From: Listeria welshimeri serovar 6b str. SLCC5334
Lineage (GTDB): Bacteria; Bacillota; Bacilli; Lactobacillales; Listeriaceae
Reading direction: 5' to 3'
Assembly: GCF_000060285.1 (NCBI RefSeq)
Contig: NC_008555.1
Coordinates: 2,666,001 to 2,730,000 of the forward strand
Length of the DNA stretch: 64,000 nt
Shown: positions 26,073 to 34,818 of the stretch, in pieces
Layout: each line of letters begins with the position of its first letter
Numbering within the stretch: position 1 is the first letter of the stretch
Translations under genes and position numbers: made by a program
Notes under the pieces: model-generated
The model's input: only the letters and a program-made list of their open reading frames with translations
What the model was told of the DNA's origin: nothing
Databases searched by the model: none

Positions 26073-26349
26073 AGTGTCGCGCACCCCACATCGACATGCA
26101 ATCACCTGCGTTACCTCGATAGTTAGCTCAGGCCAGGCAACCTCGCGGCACATGAGAAGCACTGATTAATGCTGCTTCCTTCCGGACCTGACATGGTTCA
26201 CAGGTTCCCATTGCGCAAGACCCAACCTTCAACACCACTTGTCGAGGGCAGACCAAACAATTACGATGCCTCAAATGAGGAATTCAACCCCGCTAGAGCG
26301 GATTGCGGGTTACAGGGCGCCGCTACCTCCCCGTCTAGCACGACAAATT
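26073..26349 (-). ncRNA. ffs: Signal recognition particle RNA, large Bacillus type (scRNA)
   Basis: The minus strand has the hallmarks of the roughly 270-nt Firmicute SRP RNA with an Alu domain. The order is GGGGAGGTAGCGGCGCCCTG, ATCCGCTCTAGCGGGG, GGTGTTGAAGGTTGGGTC, and the universal helix 8 core GTCAGGTCCGGAAGGAAGCA (core GGTCCGGAAGGAAGC near 26171-26190). The 5' and 3' ends (GTCGTGC and GCGCGAC) pair. It binds Ffh and targets nascent membrane and secreted proteins. Ends are approximate to a few bases. Confidence 0.96.
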
Positions 26350-26466
26350 TGCTACCAATAATTAAATGCCAAATAAAAAATATTTAGCGCAAACTCTGAA
26401 AAGAGCTCAATTACTAGTGTACCTTTTTAGTGTAAAAAGTGCAAGTAGAAAACGGGGAAATATTTT

Positions 26467-26562
26467 TTAACGTAAGTAAACACTCATGACTGAAGCAATT
26501 ATTGTTCCAACCACACAAATCCCTACTAATGTTAAAGCTATCCAAACTATTTTTTTATTCAT
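26467..26562 (-). CDS. Small single-span membrane peptide (31 aa)
   Basis: The frame encodes MNKKIVWIALTLVGICVVGT followed by a short tail ending VYLR: one hydrophobic helix with basic residues at the N-terminus. The ribosome site AAGGGGGAGAG lies just before the ATG. It sits between the SRP RNA and a kinase gene. No family recognised. Candidates include a small membrane regulator or a toxin-like peptide. Confidence 0.55.
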   Translation of the reverse strand: MNKKIVWIALTLVGICVVGTIIASVMSVYLR

Positions 26563-26626
26563 CGTCTCTCCCCCTTACTTCACGTTATCGCACTTCTTTT
26601 AGTGATTATATCATGAAAACAAAAAT

Positions 26627-28141
26627 TTAGCTGTTATAATCAAACTTCTTTTGCCAGCTATTTAACATGCTGTAACTAGACATTAATTGTGTAGTTACTT
26701 GTTTAAAAATTGAGCGTAATTCTCGATATTTTTCAGTATTCTCACTAGGATGGTAAATTGCTTTAATTGGAAGAGTTTGCTCCAAGTTCAAGTCTTTTAA
26801 AAATCCTAGAGAACGCATACCAATAATTGCAGCGCCTAAACTTGATCCTTCAATAGTATGAGGCACCCGAATTTCACGGTCCAAAACATCAGCAAGTAAT
26901 TTACACCAAGCCTCATGACCAGAAATACCGCCCGTCACATAAATTATATCATCTGGAGCCGAAACAGCTTCATACACTTCCGCTAGATTAAACGCAATTC
27001 CCTCTAAAATAGCACGTATAAAATGCGCTTTTGTATGGTTAATCGTTAATCCAATAAACCCGCCACGAATATCATTAGTCCAAAACGGTGCTCTTTCGCC
27101 AAGTAAATATGGTTGAAAGAGTAATCCAGAAGCGCCAGGAGCCACTTCCTCTATATGAGCAATAAAACTAGCATAATCACGGTTAAGAATTTCATCTTTA
27201 GATCCGAATTGCTGTAGTCCCCATTCAACCACTTTGCCACCATTATTTACAGCTCCACCTGCGATAAAATAACCATCCCCGGCACCATAACAAAAAGTGC
27301 GCCCACGTGAGTCTATCTGAAATTCATTTGTTAGTTTACGAACCGCCCCGCTTGTACCCACAGTAATTGTTACATCATTTCTACCTGTCGCTTGAATACC
27401 AATACTCGCCAGTGCCCCATCACTTCCACCCACTATAAATGGCAAGTTTTCCGGAATACCCATTAAGTCTGCATATTCTTTTTTCACGCCATGTAACTGG
27501 TAGGTTTCTGGAACTACTTTTGGCAAATAGTCTGGTGTTAATTTCACTATTTCCATTGCCTCAAATTCCCAGTCGTGTTCTAAAATGTTATAAAGTCCGG
27601 TTCCTGATGCTAACGATTCATCCATCACCCACACGTCGAACAAACGATTCAGAATGTAAGACTTAATATCAACAAATTTCTCCGCGCGATGGAATAATTG
27701 CGGTTCATCTTCTTTTAACCAACAAATTTTAGCAAAGGGGCTCATCGGATGTATCGGCGTCCCTGTTGCTTCATATAGTTGAAACATGTAATTATCTCTC
27801 TTTATATTTTCAAGCGCCTCACTGCTTCGTCCGTCCGCCCAAGTGATACATTCTGTCAAAAGCTCGTCGTTACTTCCTATCATAATTAAACTATGCATGG
27901 CAGAACTAAAGGAAATTCCGCTTAATTCGTTCTTATTAATACTCTCCATTACACGTTGGATAGATGTTATGACCGCCTCAAAAATTTCAGTAGGACTCTC
28001 TTCTGCTTTTCCAGTTTCATCCGTTACTAGTTCATAATGCGTAGCTTCTCGACAAATTACTTCCCCATATTTATTAAAAATCACTGCTTTTGTACTTGAA
28101 GTGCCGATATCTACGCCCATTATGTAAGATTTGCTTGTCAA
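26627..28141 (-). CDS. FGGY-family carbohydrate kinase, gluconate kinase-like
   Basis: The 504-aa sugar kinase has the N-terminal phosphate-1 motif GVDIGTSSTKAVIF, an FGGY signature part (EGIAFNLAEVYEAV, then YVTGGISGHEAWCKLLADVL) and the GSDGALASIG region. The family includes gluconate, xylulose and glycerol kinases; the sequence is closest by eye to GntK/XylB types. The start is a TTG at 28141 with GAGGTG seven nt upstream. A -10 TATAAT lies at 28173-28178. No permease or epimerase is adjacent. Confidence 0.85.
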   Translation of the reverse strand: MTSKSYIMGVDIGTSSTKAVIFNKYGEVICREATHYELVTDETGKAEESPTEIFEAVITSIQRVMESINKNELSGISFSSAMHSLIMIGSNDELLTECITWADGRSSEALENIKRDNYMFQLYEATGTPIHPMSPFAKICWLKEDEPQLFHRAEKFVDIKSYILNRLFDVWVMDESLASGTGLYNILEHDWEFEAMEIVKLTPDYLPKVVPETYQLHGVKKEYADLMGIPENLPFIVGGSDGALASIGIQATGRNDVTITVGTSGAVRKLTNEFQIDSRGRTFCYGAGDGYFIAGGAVNNGGKVVEWGLQQFGSKDEILNRDYASFIAHIEEVAPGASGLLFQPYLLGERAPFWTNDIRGGFIGLTINHTKAHFIRAILEGIAFNLAEVYEAVSAPDDIIYVTGGISGHEAWCKLLADVLDREIRVPHTIEGSSLGAAIIGMRSLGFLKDLNLEQTLPIKAIYHPSENTEKYRELRSIFKQVTTQLMSSYSMLNSWQKKFDYNS

Positions 28142-28172
28142 AACATTTCACCTCATATCTTTGTTTCTTTTC

Positions 28173-28178
28173 ATTATA
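28173..28178 (-). promoter_or_regulatory. -10 box of the kinase gene
   Basis: TATAAT on the minus strand lies about 35 nt before the TTG start. The -35 is weak. Confidence 0.45.
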
Positions 28179-28229
28179 CGTCAAACAACTTAAATTTTGG
28201 GGTTAGGCTACTCAGATTTTTTGGGCAAA

Positions 28230-28256
28230 AGAAAAAGCTAGAGAAATCTCTAGCTT
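28230..28256 (-). terminator. Terminator of the L,D-transpeptidase-like gene, overlapping its stop
   Basis: AGCTAGAGA, TTT, CTCTAGCT is followed by TTTTCTTTT on the minus strand; it overlaps the last codon and stop. Confidence 0.8.
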
Positions 28257-29193
28257 AATTGACCGTATTAAACGTTTTAATTCTGCTTTCTTCACCTAGT
28301 ACAATAAGTGTATTTTTATCAGCAAATTTGAGCACTGCTTTTGTATTCGCTTCACTTTGCGCGACACAACCTAATGTATAATTATATTTCGGGGAATCCA
28401 CATGATAAAAAACAGCCGACCCTTTCCCTTTAACACGTTTAGAGTTGTATTTAATTTCCATTCCATATCTATATTGTGGAATTTTCATTTTTTCATCAGC
28501 TGAACTAGAAGAAGCACGCTCTTGCCATGTGTTATATGCTTTGTCATTTGAATTAGAAATCCAATAACTTCGATTTGTGATAGCTTTAAATGTTAATTTC
28601 GTTCCAGGATTTCCTTTTTGACCAAAGGCGATTCCTGTTTTATAAACGCCCACTGGAGTTCCTGAGCTTTTCTCTGAGAACTTAGGATCAAAACCCCACT
28701 TACCAATGTGGCTACCAAAATGACGAACCTCGTACCAATTACCTGCACTATTTCTTTGATACAAGTAGGTTGTAGCTGAAGTGCTTTTTGGCTTAGTTGT
28801 AATAATTGCTTTTTTGCTATTCCAAAGAGCGGGCACTGTATCAGCAATAGTTGGTTTGCCGACATTTGTAAAAGCACGTGCATCAATCCAACCAATATTG
28901 GTATTTCCAAGTTTACAATAATACCATTTAGCTCTAGCTGTTTTTCCTTCGCGAGTAATAATCAGTGTTTTTTTGTTGTATTTTTTAGCAGAGCCGAGAT
29001 ATTTCACATCTTTACTCGTTTTGTACATCTTACTATTAATACCATCATTTCGTTTTGACTGATTTACTACCCCTTTTAAATTAACTGCTTTGTCATAAAT
29101 GATTTTTTCATAAGTTGCGGCTTCTGCGTTAAAGGAGTGACCAAGTAGGCTAATCATTAAGATAATAATTAAACCGCTCAATAACTTCTTCAT
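28255..29193 (-). CDS. Secreted L,D-transpeptidase-like (YkuD-type) protein with GW-like module
   Basis: The 312-aa exported protein has a signal peptide (residues 1-25, ending SFNAEAA). An SH3/GW-like module lies at about 35-110 (KYLGSAKKYNKKT, WYYCKLGNTNIGWIDARAF), and a YkuD-like catalytic domain at about 160-300. The catalytic Cys candidate is C276 in YTLGCVAQSE, with H in FYHVDSP. Such enzymes cross-link or modify peptidoglycan peptides, while GW modules bind teichoic acid. EGD-e annotates a one-GW-repeat protein here (lmo2713, from memory). It follows the LPXTG gene by 42 nt, likely one operon. Confidence 0.8.
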   Translation of the reverse strand: MKKLLSGLIIILMISLLGHSFNAEAATYEKIIYDKAVNLKGVVNQSKRNDGINSKMYKTSKDVKYLGSAKKYNKKTLIITREGKTARAKWYYCKLGNTNIGWIDARAFTNVGKPTIADTVPALWNSKKAIITTKPKSTSATTYLYQRNSAGNWYEVRHFGSHIGKWGFDPKFSEKSSGTPVGVYKTGIAFGQKGNPGTKLTFKAITNRSYWISNSNDKAYNTWQERASSSSADEKMKIPQYRYGMEIKYNSKRVKGKGSAVFYHVDSPKYNYTLGCVAQSEANTKAVLKFADKNTLIVLGEESRIKTFNTVN

Positions 29194-29235
29194 TATTCGC
29201 TCCTTTTATTTGAGTTATTCCCTATAGTAGTTTGC

Positions 29236-30201
29236 TTATTTTTTACGCTTTCTGAGTAGTAATACTGCTATAAGAATAACTATAACACCTGCCACAACGA
29301 AAATCCATTCAACGCCTTTGTCACCTGTGCTTGGCAAGTCAGATTTGCTGTCAGTATCTGCTTTTGCCGTTTTAGTTGGACTGGTAGTTGTGCCTTTTAC
29401 AGAGCTTTTTGTTTCGATTTTTTTTACATTTGTCGGAGCTTTAATAACTGCTTCATTTTGTTTTTTAGCTGGGACTTTATAAGTTACTTCTTCACTAAAA
29501 TTGCCTTCATCGTCAAAGGCATATGCTGTGATTTCTTTTGGTGAAGTTGCCCATTCTGCATAAAAATTGCCATCCTTATCTGCTTCTACTCGTCCTTCAC
29601 CAAAATTTTCGTCTTCAGGAGAACTCATATAAACACTTGCAAATGGTTTTGTTTTTCCAGAAAAGATTTTTGTTTCTAAATCAAAATTCATATCTGTAAT
29701 TGCTAATTTTGCTTTTTTCTCTTTTACTAAATAATTTAATTTTACTGCAGTCGTCTTACCTTCTTCGTTTTCACCCAGTAAAGTTACTTCTTGGATGCCT
29801 GTATTTGCTGTACTTAAGTGCGAATTGTCGGCTAAACGATAGTTGGTCAGTGTTATTCCTGTGTAATCACTTAAATTTTTTGTGAAATCCTCTAGAGCAA
29901 TCTTACTGTTTTGTTCATAAGAGTAGACTTCAGGAGAATCGGTAATATCAATCGTTGTTTGTGTTTCACTTGGCTGTTCTTCTGCTATAGCCTCTTTTGT
30001 TGGTTCTGTGGGATCTGTTGGTGCTGTTTCTTCTGCTTTTTCATCAGGAGTTGTATTTTCAGTAGAGTCAGTGGCTTTTTCTTCAGTGGTAGTAGTAGGA
30101 TTATTACCATTTTCATTTGTTTCAGCACTTGCTGCCAATGAAAATGGGATGAATAGACTAGTTAATAATGCTGTAAGTACCAGTCCGTGGAATTTTTTCA
30201 T
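29236..30201 (-). CDS. Sortase-anchored (LPXTG) surface protein
   Basis: The 321-aa protein has a signal peptide (residues 1-26, ending SLAASA), then a Thr/Glu-rich linker (about 30-90). A beta-rich Ig-like or bacterial adhesion repeat region follows (about 95-230). The C-terminal cell-wall sorting signal has LPSTG at about 289-293, a hydrophobic stretch and the RKRKK tail. It should be anchored to peptidoglycan by sortase A. The ATG at 30201 follows AAGGGG; the longer frame has no signal-like N-terminus. It matches EGD-e lmo2714 in type. Confidence 0.9.
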   Translation of the reverse strand: MKKFHGLVLTALLTSLFIPFSLAASAETNENGNNPTTTTEEKATDSTENTTPDEKAEETAPTDPTEPTKEAIAEEQPSETQTTIDITDSPEVYSYEQNSKIALEDFTKNLSDYTGITLTNYRLADNSHLSTANTGIQEVTLLGENEEGKTTAVKLNYLVKEKKAKLAITDMNFDLETKIFSGKTKPFASVYMSSPEDENFGEGRVEADKDGNFYAEWATSPKEITAYAFDDEGNFSEEVTYKVPAKKQNEAVIKAPTNVKKIETKSSVKGTTTSPTKTAKADTDSKSDLPSTGDKGVEWIFVVAGVIVILIAVLLLRKRKK

Positions 30202-30303
30202 AATAAATTCCCCTTTCTTTTTACTTGTACTAATCATAATAAGAAATTCATAGAAAGTCAATTTTAAATTACAATTTTATTACAAATATTAAGAATGGAC
30301 GAC

Positions 30304-30343
30304 AAAAAATGACTTGCTAATGAGGTTAGCAAGTCATTTTTTT
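30304..30343. terminator. Terminator after the cyd operon
   Basis: AAAAAATGACTTGCTA pairs with TTAGCAAGTCATTTTTTT. It separates the cyd genes from the LPXTG gene that also reads minus. Confidence 0.85.
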
Positions 30344-32084
30344 ATAATTCAATTGGTCGATCGAGTTGATAAAGCCGTTTATATCGCGGTTCTTCTTTCA
30401 TCAACGTAGCGTGAGGGCCTTCCATAAGCGTTTTTCCTTCTTCTAAAAATAACACCCGATCCATTTTTTCAGCTCCAACTAAATGATGCGTTACCCAAAT
30501 AAGTGATTTATCTGCTAAAGTTTCAAAAATAGTCGCTAATAAATCTCGTTCTGTAATGGGATCAAGTCCTACTGTCGGTTCATCTAAAATAACAATCGGA
30601 GTATTTTGAAGTAAAATCCGAGCTAGCGCAATACGACCTCGCTCCCCGCCTGAAAAACGTTCACCCATTTCGCTCATTTGAGTGTGATAACCATCAGGCA
30701 TACTCATAATAAAATCATGTAGTTGAACTTTTTTTGCAGCCTCATACACTTCTTCATCCGTAGCATCTTGACTTCCTAAACGGATATTATTTAAAACGGT
30801 TGTGCTGAAAAGATGTGCTTTTTGATTTAACATAGAAGTTATTTCAGGGACTTGTGGGCGTAACTTCTCCACTTCAATACCATTCATTGTTACTTTCCCG
30901 GCTGTCGGAAGCAGTGCTCCTTGCACTAATTTAAGAAAAGTTGATTTCCCAGTCCCACTTCGACCAATAATCGCTACTTTTTCACCTTGTTGTAGTGTAA
31001 AATCAAAACCATTTAAGATTTCTGGTGATTTTTTATCATAGGCGAAAGTTAAGTTTTCCGCTTTTAAAATAACATTTTCTGTATTAATACGCTCTATTTC
31101 TTTCGTTTCTTCTTCAAATGTTGGTAATGTTGGATCTTCTATTTTATCTAGGCGGGCTAGTGAGTCTTGATAAAGCGACTTGTCACTAATAGCACTCGAA
31201 ACTGGCATAAATGCTTCTGCCAGAGCCATTATTGCTAAAACAAAAGCAGCAATCATCGTCCCAGAAAACGCGCCATCACGCGATTCTGCTGTGCTCCAAT
31301 AAACCATCACAATAACCATGAAACCAACAACTAACTGACTAAAGAAATCTCGCCAATTAACAAAATGAAATTGTTTATTTTCAATTCGAAGCATGTCCGC
31401 CTCGTCTTTTTCGTAATTTGAAATAAATGTTTTTTCACGTCCACTGAATTTCCAATCACTGATTCCAAAAACAGCATCGGTGAATTTTTGATATAGACCA
31501 TTTCGTCCTTGTTTTAAATAAGCATTTTTCCCGCGAGCATATAAAAGCGATACCCATGGTAAAACGAGCACAAGAAGTCCAATCAAGAGCACGAAGAGAG
31601 CAGCGAACGGAATTGAAAATGCTCCAAGCGCGATAACTACACCAGCGTAAAGAACAAGACTTACTATTGCTGGTAGCATCGTTGTTAAATAGAAATTTTG
31701 CAAATGCTCAATATCGCCAGCAAGCAACCCGAGAATATCACCTGTTTTATAACGTGATTTTAGCAATAAAGCTTGTGGTTCAAGCAAACGATACAAGCGA
31801 ACACGCATTTTTTCAAGAATTCTGAGGACAAGCGAATGGCTTGATAGTCGTTCAACGTAGCGTGAAACCGAACGCATAATACCAAAAGCACGAACACCAA
31901 CTGTCGAAATGTAAACAGCCATAATCGATTCCGGCATCAAGGAAGATTTTGAAATCAGATGACCCGACGTAAACATAAGCGCCCCAGCTGAAGCAAAAGT
32001 AAGCGTTCCAAGGAAAATGACAAGTAAAAACAAGCCACGATTTTCTTTAATATATGGAATAATCCAGCTACTTTTCCGCATCAT
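30342..32084 (-). CDS. cydC: Thiol reductant ABC exporter subunit, CydC type
   Basis: The 580-aa half-transporter has six N-terminal transmembrane helices (about residues 15-310) and a C-terminal ATPase. Walker A is GRSGTGKST, the signature FSGGERGR and Walker B IVILDEPT. With the neighbouring subunit it exports glutathione or cysteine for assembly of cytochrome bd. The ATG overlaps the upstream stop by 4 nt (ATGA). Bacillus and EGD-e nomenclature calls this fourth gene cydD; family similarity to E. coli suggests CydC. It ends just before the operon terminator. Confidence 0.92.
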   Translation of the reverse strand: MMRKSSWIIPYIKENRGLFLLVIFLGTLTFASAGALMFTSGHLISKSSLMPESIMAVYISTVGVRAFGIMRSVSRYVERLSSHSLVLRILEKMRVRLYRLLEPQALLLKSRYKTGDILGLLAGDIEHLQNFYLTTMLPAIVSLVLYAGVVIALGAFSIPFAALFVLLIGLLVLVLPWVSLLYARGKNAYLKQGRNGLYQKFTDAVFGISDWKFSGREKTFISNYEKDEADMLRIENKQFHFVNWRDFFSQLVVGFMVIVMVYWSTAESRDGAFSGTMIAAFVLAIMALAEAFMPVSSAISDKSLYQDSLARLDKIEDPTLPTFEEETKEIERINTENVILKAENLTFAYDKKSPEILNGFDFTLQQGEKVAIIGRSGTGKSTFLKLVQGALLPTAGKVTMNGIEVEKLRPQVPEITSMLNQKAHLFSTTVLNNIRLGSQDATDEEVYEAAKKVQLHDFIMSMPDGYHTQMSEMGERFSGGERGRIALARILLQNTPIVILDEPTVGLDPITERDLLATIFETLADKSLIWVTHHLVGAEKMDRVLFLEEGKTLMEGPHATLMKEEPRYKRLYQLDRPIEL

Positions 32085-33805
32085 ACTTCCTCCAATTGGG
32101 CTTTGACTAAATTATAATAGAACCCTTTATGCGCCAGTAATTCTTCGTGTGTTCCAGTTTCGACCACAGCCCCGTGATCCAAAACAATAATTCGGTCCAT
32201 TTCAAGCATCCAGTGCAAGCGATGCGTTGCAAAAAAGACGAGTCGATTTTCAAATAAATGGAGCATTGGTTTTTTTAATTCATATTCTGTCTCAATATCT
32301 AAGTGTGCTGTTGGTTCATCCATTAAAACAACCGGACGATCCGTCAAGAAAGCACGGGCAAGCGCCACACGTTGTTCTTGTCCTCCACTCAGCATCCGCC
32401 CAGCTTCCCCGACAAGCGTTTCATAACCATCTTCAAGTCCAGCTACAAGCTTATTTAACCCTGCTGATTCTGCCGCTTTCTTCATTTCCTCGTCTGTAGA
32501 GTTGGGATGATAGAAACGAATATTACCAGCAATCGTATCGTGAAAAAGGTATGGGTGTTGCGGAATGTAAGTGACTTGCGTTTGCCAATCGGCCGCAGCA
32601 AGCGACGCACCACTTTCGCCATTCCAAAGAAAATCTCCAGAAGTTGGGGTTAAAAAACCACTCAAAACGTCAATCAATGTGGATTTCCCAGCACCAGTCG
32701 CTCCAATAATTCCAATTTTTTCAAAACCATTAACAGTAAAGCTTGCTTCATGAAGTGAATCAGCATCATCTGCACCGTGTTTTACAGTAATATTTTCAAA
32801 GGAAAACTCCGTATTTTCAGCAAAAGTGGTTAGTGGTAAAGCACTCGTTTCTGGCTTCTCTGCTTTGGCTTGGTCAATAATCCCTTGAATAACGCGGCCA
32901 GCTTCTTGTCCATCAAGTGTAGCATGATAATCCGAGCCAACTTCACGAACAGGCAAAAAGTATTCTGGCGCAAGGATTAGGACACTAAGCGCAATTGGCA
33001 AATTCATATTCCCATCTATTAAACCAAGACCTAGAAATAATGCAACTAACGCGATTGAAAGCATGGTAAAGAAATCTAGCGCGAATGACGACATAAACGC
33101 CACACGCAATGTTTTCATAGTAGCTTTTCGGTAGCGCGAACTAACCGAAGCAATTTTACCTTCATGATCATGGCTTAAACCTAAGTATTTCAATGTTTCT
33201 AACCCTTTTAACGAATCTACAAAATGGTTGGAAAGCACGCGATATGTTTCAAATTGCGAATCTGCTTGTTTTTTCGCGGCTAATCCTAAAATAATCATAA
33301 ATACAATTAAAATCGGCAAAGTAATCATTAAAATAAAAGCAGAAGTCCAGTCTTGAAAAGCAATATAAATCCAAATCATGGCTGGAATAATAGCCATATT
33401 CATCATTTTAGGTAAAAATAGTTCCAAGTAATTACGGAAGTCCGCAACTCCCTCCATGACCATTGTGACAACTTTCCCTGTTCCTTCTGCACGAGCAAAA
33501 CGAGGTCCGAGCGCAAACAAACTATCCAGCAACTCTTCTCGCATTGTTTTTGCAAGTTTTGCAGCATAACGATAAACGATTTGTTTTTTCCAGACGTTCA
33601 AAAAATGACGCAAGAAATAGGCCCCCGCAAAGAGACCTATTTGTATTGTGACTGATTGAAACGCGTGCTCGTGAAATAAATCTGTAATTGCACGAGCTAA
33701 AGTTATCGCCATCACGATAATCGCAGCACCTTGGACAAGCGTGAAAACTGCGAGAATCGCCATTATTTTTTTAATTCCTTTGTAGTTCCTTAAATCTTTT
33801 CCCAT
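32081..33805 (-). CDS. cydD: Thiol reductant ABC exporter subunit, CydD type
   Basis: The 574-aa half-transporter has an N-terminal membrane domain with the CydD-typical LILAPEYFLPVREVGSDYHA and a C-terminal ATPase. Walker A is GATGAGKST, the signature LSGGQEQR and Walker B VVLMDEPT. It pairs with the next gene product to form the CydDC exporter. Its ATG overlaps the cydB stop by 1 nt (TAATG). In Bacillus/EGD-e naming the third gene is called cydC. Confidence 0.92.
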   Translation of the reverse strand: MGKDLRNYKGIKKIMAILAVFTLVQGAAIIVMAITLARAITDLFHEHAFQSVTIQIGLFAGAYFLRHFLNVWKKQIVYRYAAKLAKTMREELLDSLFALGPRFARAEGTGKVVTMVMEGVADFRNYLELFLPKMMNMAIIPAMIWIYIAFQDWTSAFILMITLPILIVFMIILGLAAKKQADSQFETYRVLSNHFVDSLKGLETLKYLGLSHDHEGKIASVSSRYRKATMKTLRVAFMSSFALDFFTMLSIALVALFLGLGLIDGNMNLPIALSVLILAPEYFLPVREVGSDYHATLDGQEAGRVIQGIIDQAKAEKPETSALPLTTFAENTEFSFENITVKHGADDADSLHEASFTVNGFEKIGIIGATGAGKSTLIDVLSGFLTPTSGDFLWNGESGASLAAADWQTQVTYIPQHPYLFHDTIAGNIRFYHPNSTDEEMKKAAESAGLNKLVAGLEDGYETLVGEAGRMLSGGQEQRVALARAFLTDRPVVLMDEPTAHLDIETEYELKKPMLHLFENRLVFFATHRLHWMLEMDRIIVLDHGAVVETGTHEELLAHKGFYYNLVKAQLEEV

Positions 33806-34818
33806 TAATACGTCATTTTCTCCTTACTAGAAACGCGCTTACGGAAAACATAGTAGCTCCAGATTTGGTAACCAAGAACAAACGGTAATAGCGTAACGGC
33901 AACTATCGTCATCACACTAAGCGAATATTGTCCGGAAGCTGCATTTTCTATAGTTAAATCAAACGCACTGTTGATTGAACTGATCATTACACGTGGGAAT
34001 AGTGACACGAAAATTGTAGCAATCGTGAAGACAATTCCAAGTCCGCCGAATGTAAATGCTAAAATATCACGATCTTTCCAAATAAACAGGGCAGATAGCA
34101 CGTACATAACGACTACAATTCCAATCATTAGTGGTACAAGTACAGGTCTAACTTGGAACATATCTGTATTGAAGTAAGCAAGTACAACGAAAATTACTAA
34201 CGCTGGTACAGTAATAAACCAAACACGTTTCGCCATACGACGAGCGCGATCTTGAATGTCTTCTTCTGTACGCAAAGTGATAAATAGTAAGCCGTGAAGT
34301 AGGCACATAAGCGTAATTGTTACCCCACCCCATACGGAGAATACGGTAATGTAGTCAAAGAATCCAGCATACATATCCATATCACTATTAATTGGCATCC
34401 CTTGAATCAAACTAGCAAATAATACACCAAATAGGAATGGCGGTAAAATACTACCGAAGAAAATAACCCAATCCCACGTTTTTATCCAAAGCGGCGAATC
34501 TTTTTGACCGCGGAATTCAAAAGAAACACCACGACCAATTAGAGCAAGTAATAAGAATACTAGTGGAATATAGTAACCACTAAACATTGTTGCATACCAG
34601 TTAGGGAAAGCTGCGAAAATCGCACCCCCTGCGGTTAATAGCCATACTTCATTTGCATCCCAGAACGGCCCAATCGTATTAACGAGTACGCGGCGTTCCA
34701 GTGCATTTCTAGCCATAAATCGTGTAGACATCCCAACACCAAAGTCAAAACCTTCAAGGAAGAAGAATCCAATGAACAAGATGGCGATTAATAAAAACCA
34801 TAACTCATTTAGTGACAA
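33805..34818 (-). CDS. cydB: Cytochrome bd ubiquinol/menaquinol oxidase subunit II
   Basis: The 337-aa integral membrane subunit of cytochrome bd oxidase carries the family N-terminal region LWFLLIAILFIGFFFLEGFDFGVG and GPFWDANEVWLLTAGGAIFA. I chose the TTG at 34818 because AAGGGGG lies 9 nt upstream and the product then starts like the B. subtilis protein (M-S-L-N-E-L-W-F). An ATG at 34827 would overlap the ribosome site directly. The gene overlaps the end of cydA by 14 nt and touches cydD. Confidence 0.95.
   Translation of the reverse strand: MSLNELWFLLIAILFIGFFFLEGFDFGVGMSTRFMARNALERRVLVNTIGPFWDANEVWLLTAGGAIFAAFPNWYATMFSGYYIPLVFLLLALIGRGVSFEFRGQKDSPLWIKTWDWVIFFGSILPPFLFGVLFASLIQGMPINSDMDMYAGFFDYITVFSVWGGVTITLMCLLHGLLFITLRTEEDIQDRARRMAKRVWFITVPALVIFVVLAYFNTDMFQVRPVLVPLMIGIVVVMYVLSALFIWKDRDILAFTFGGLGIVFTIATIFVSLFPRVMISSINSAFDLTIENAASGQYSLSVMTIVAVTLLPFVLGYQIWSYYVFRKRVSSKEKMTY

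Noticed and set aside
26169-26387. A 72-codon plus-strand ORF
   Set aside because: It lies over the SRP RNA gene, read from the opposite strand.
28593-28910. A 105-codon minus-strand ORF inside the L,D-transpeptidase-like gene
   Set aside because: It is out-of-frame and nested in a gene with a signal peptide and catalytic motif, so it is a shadow.
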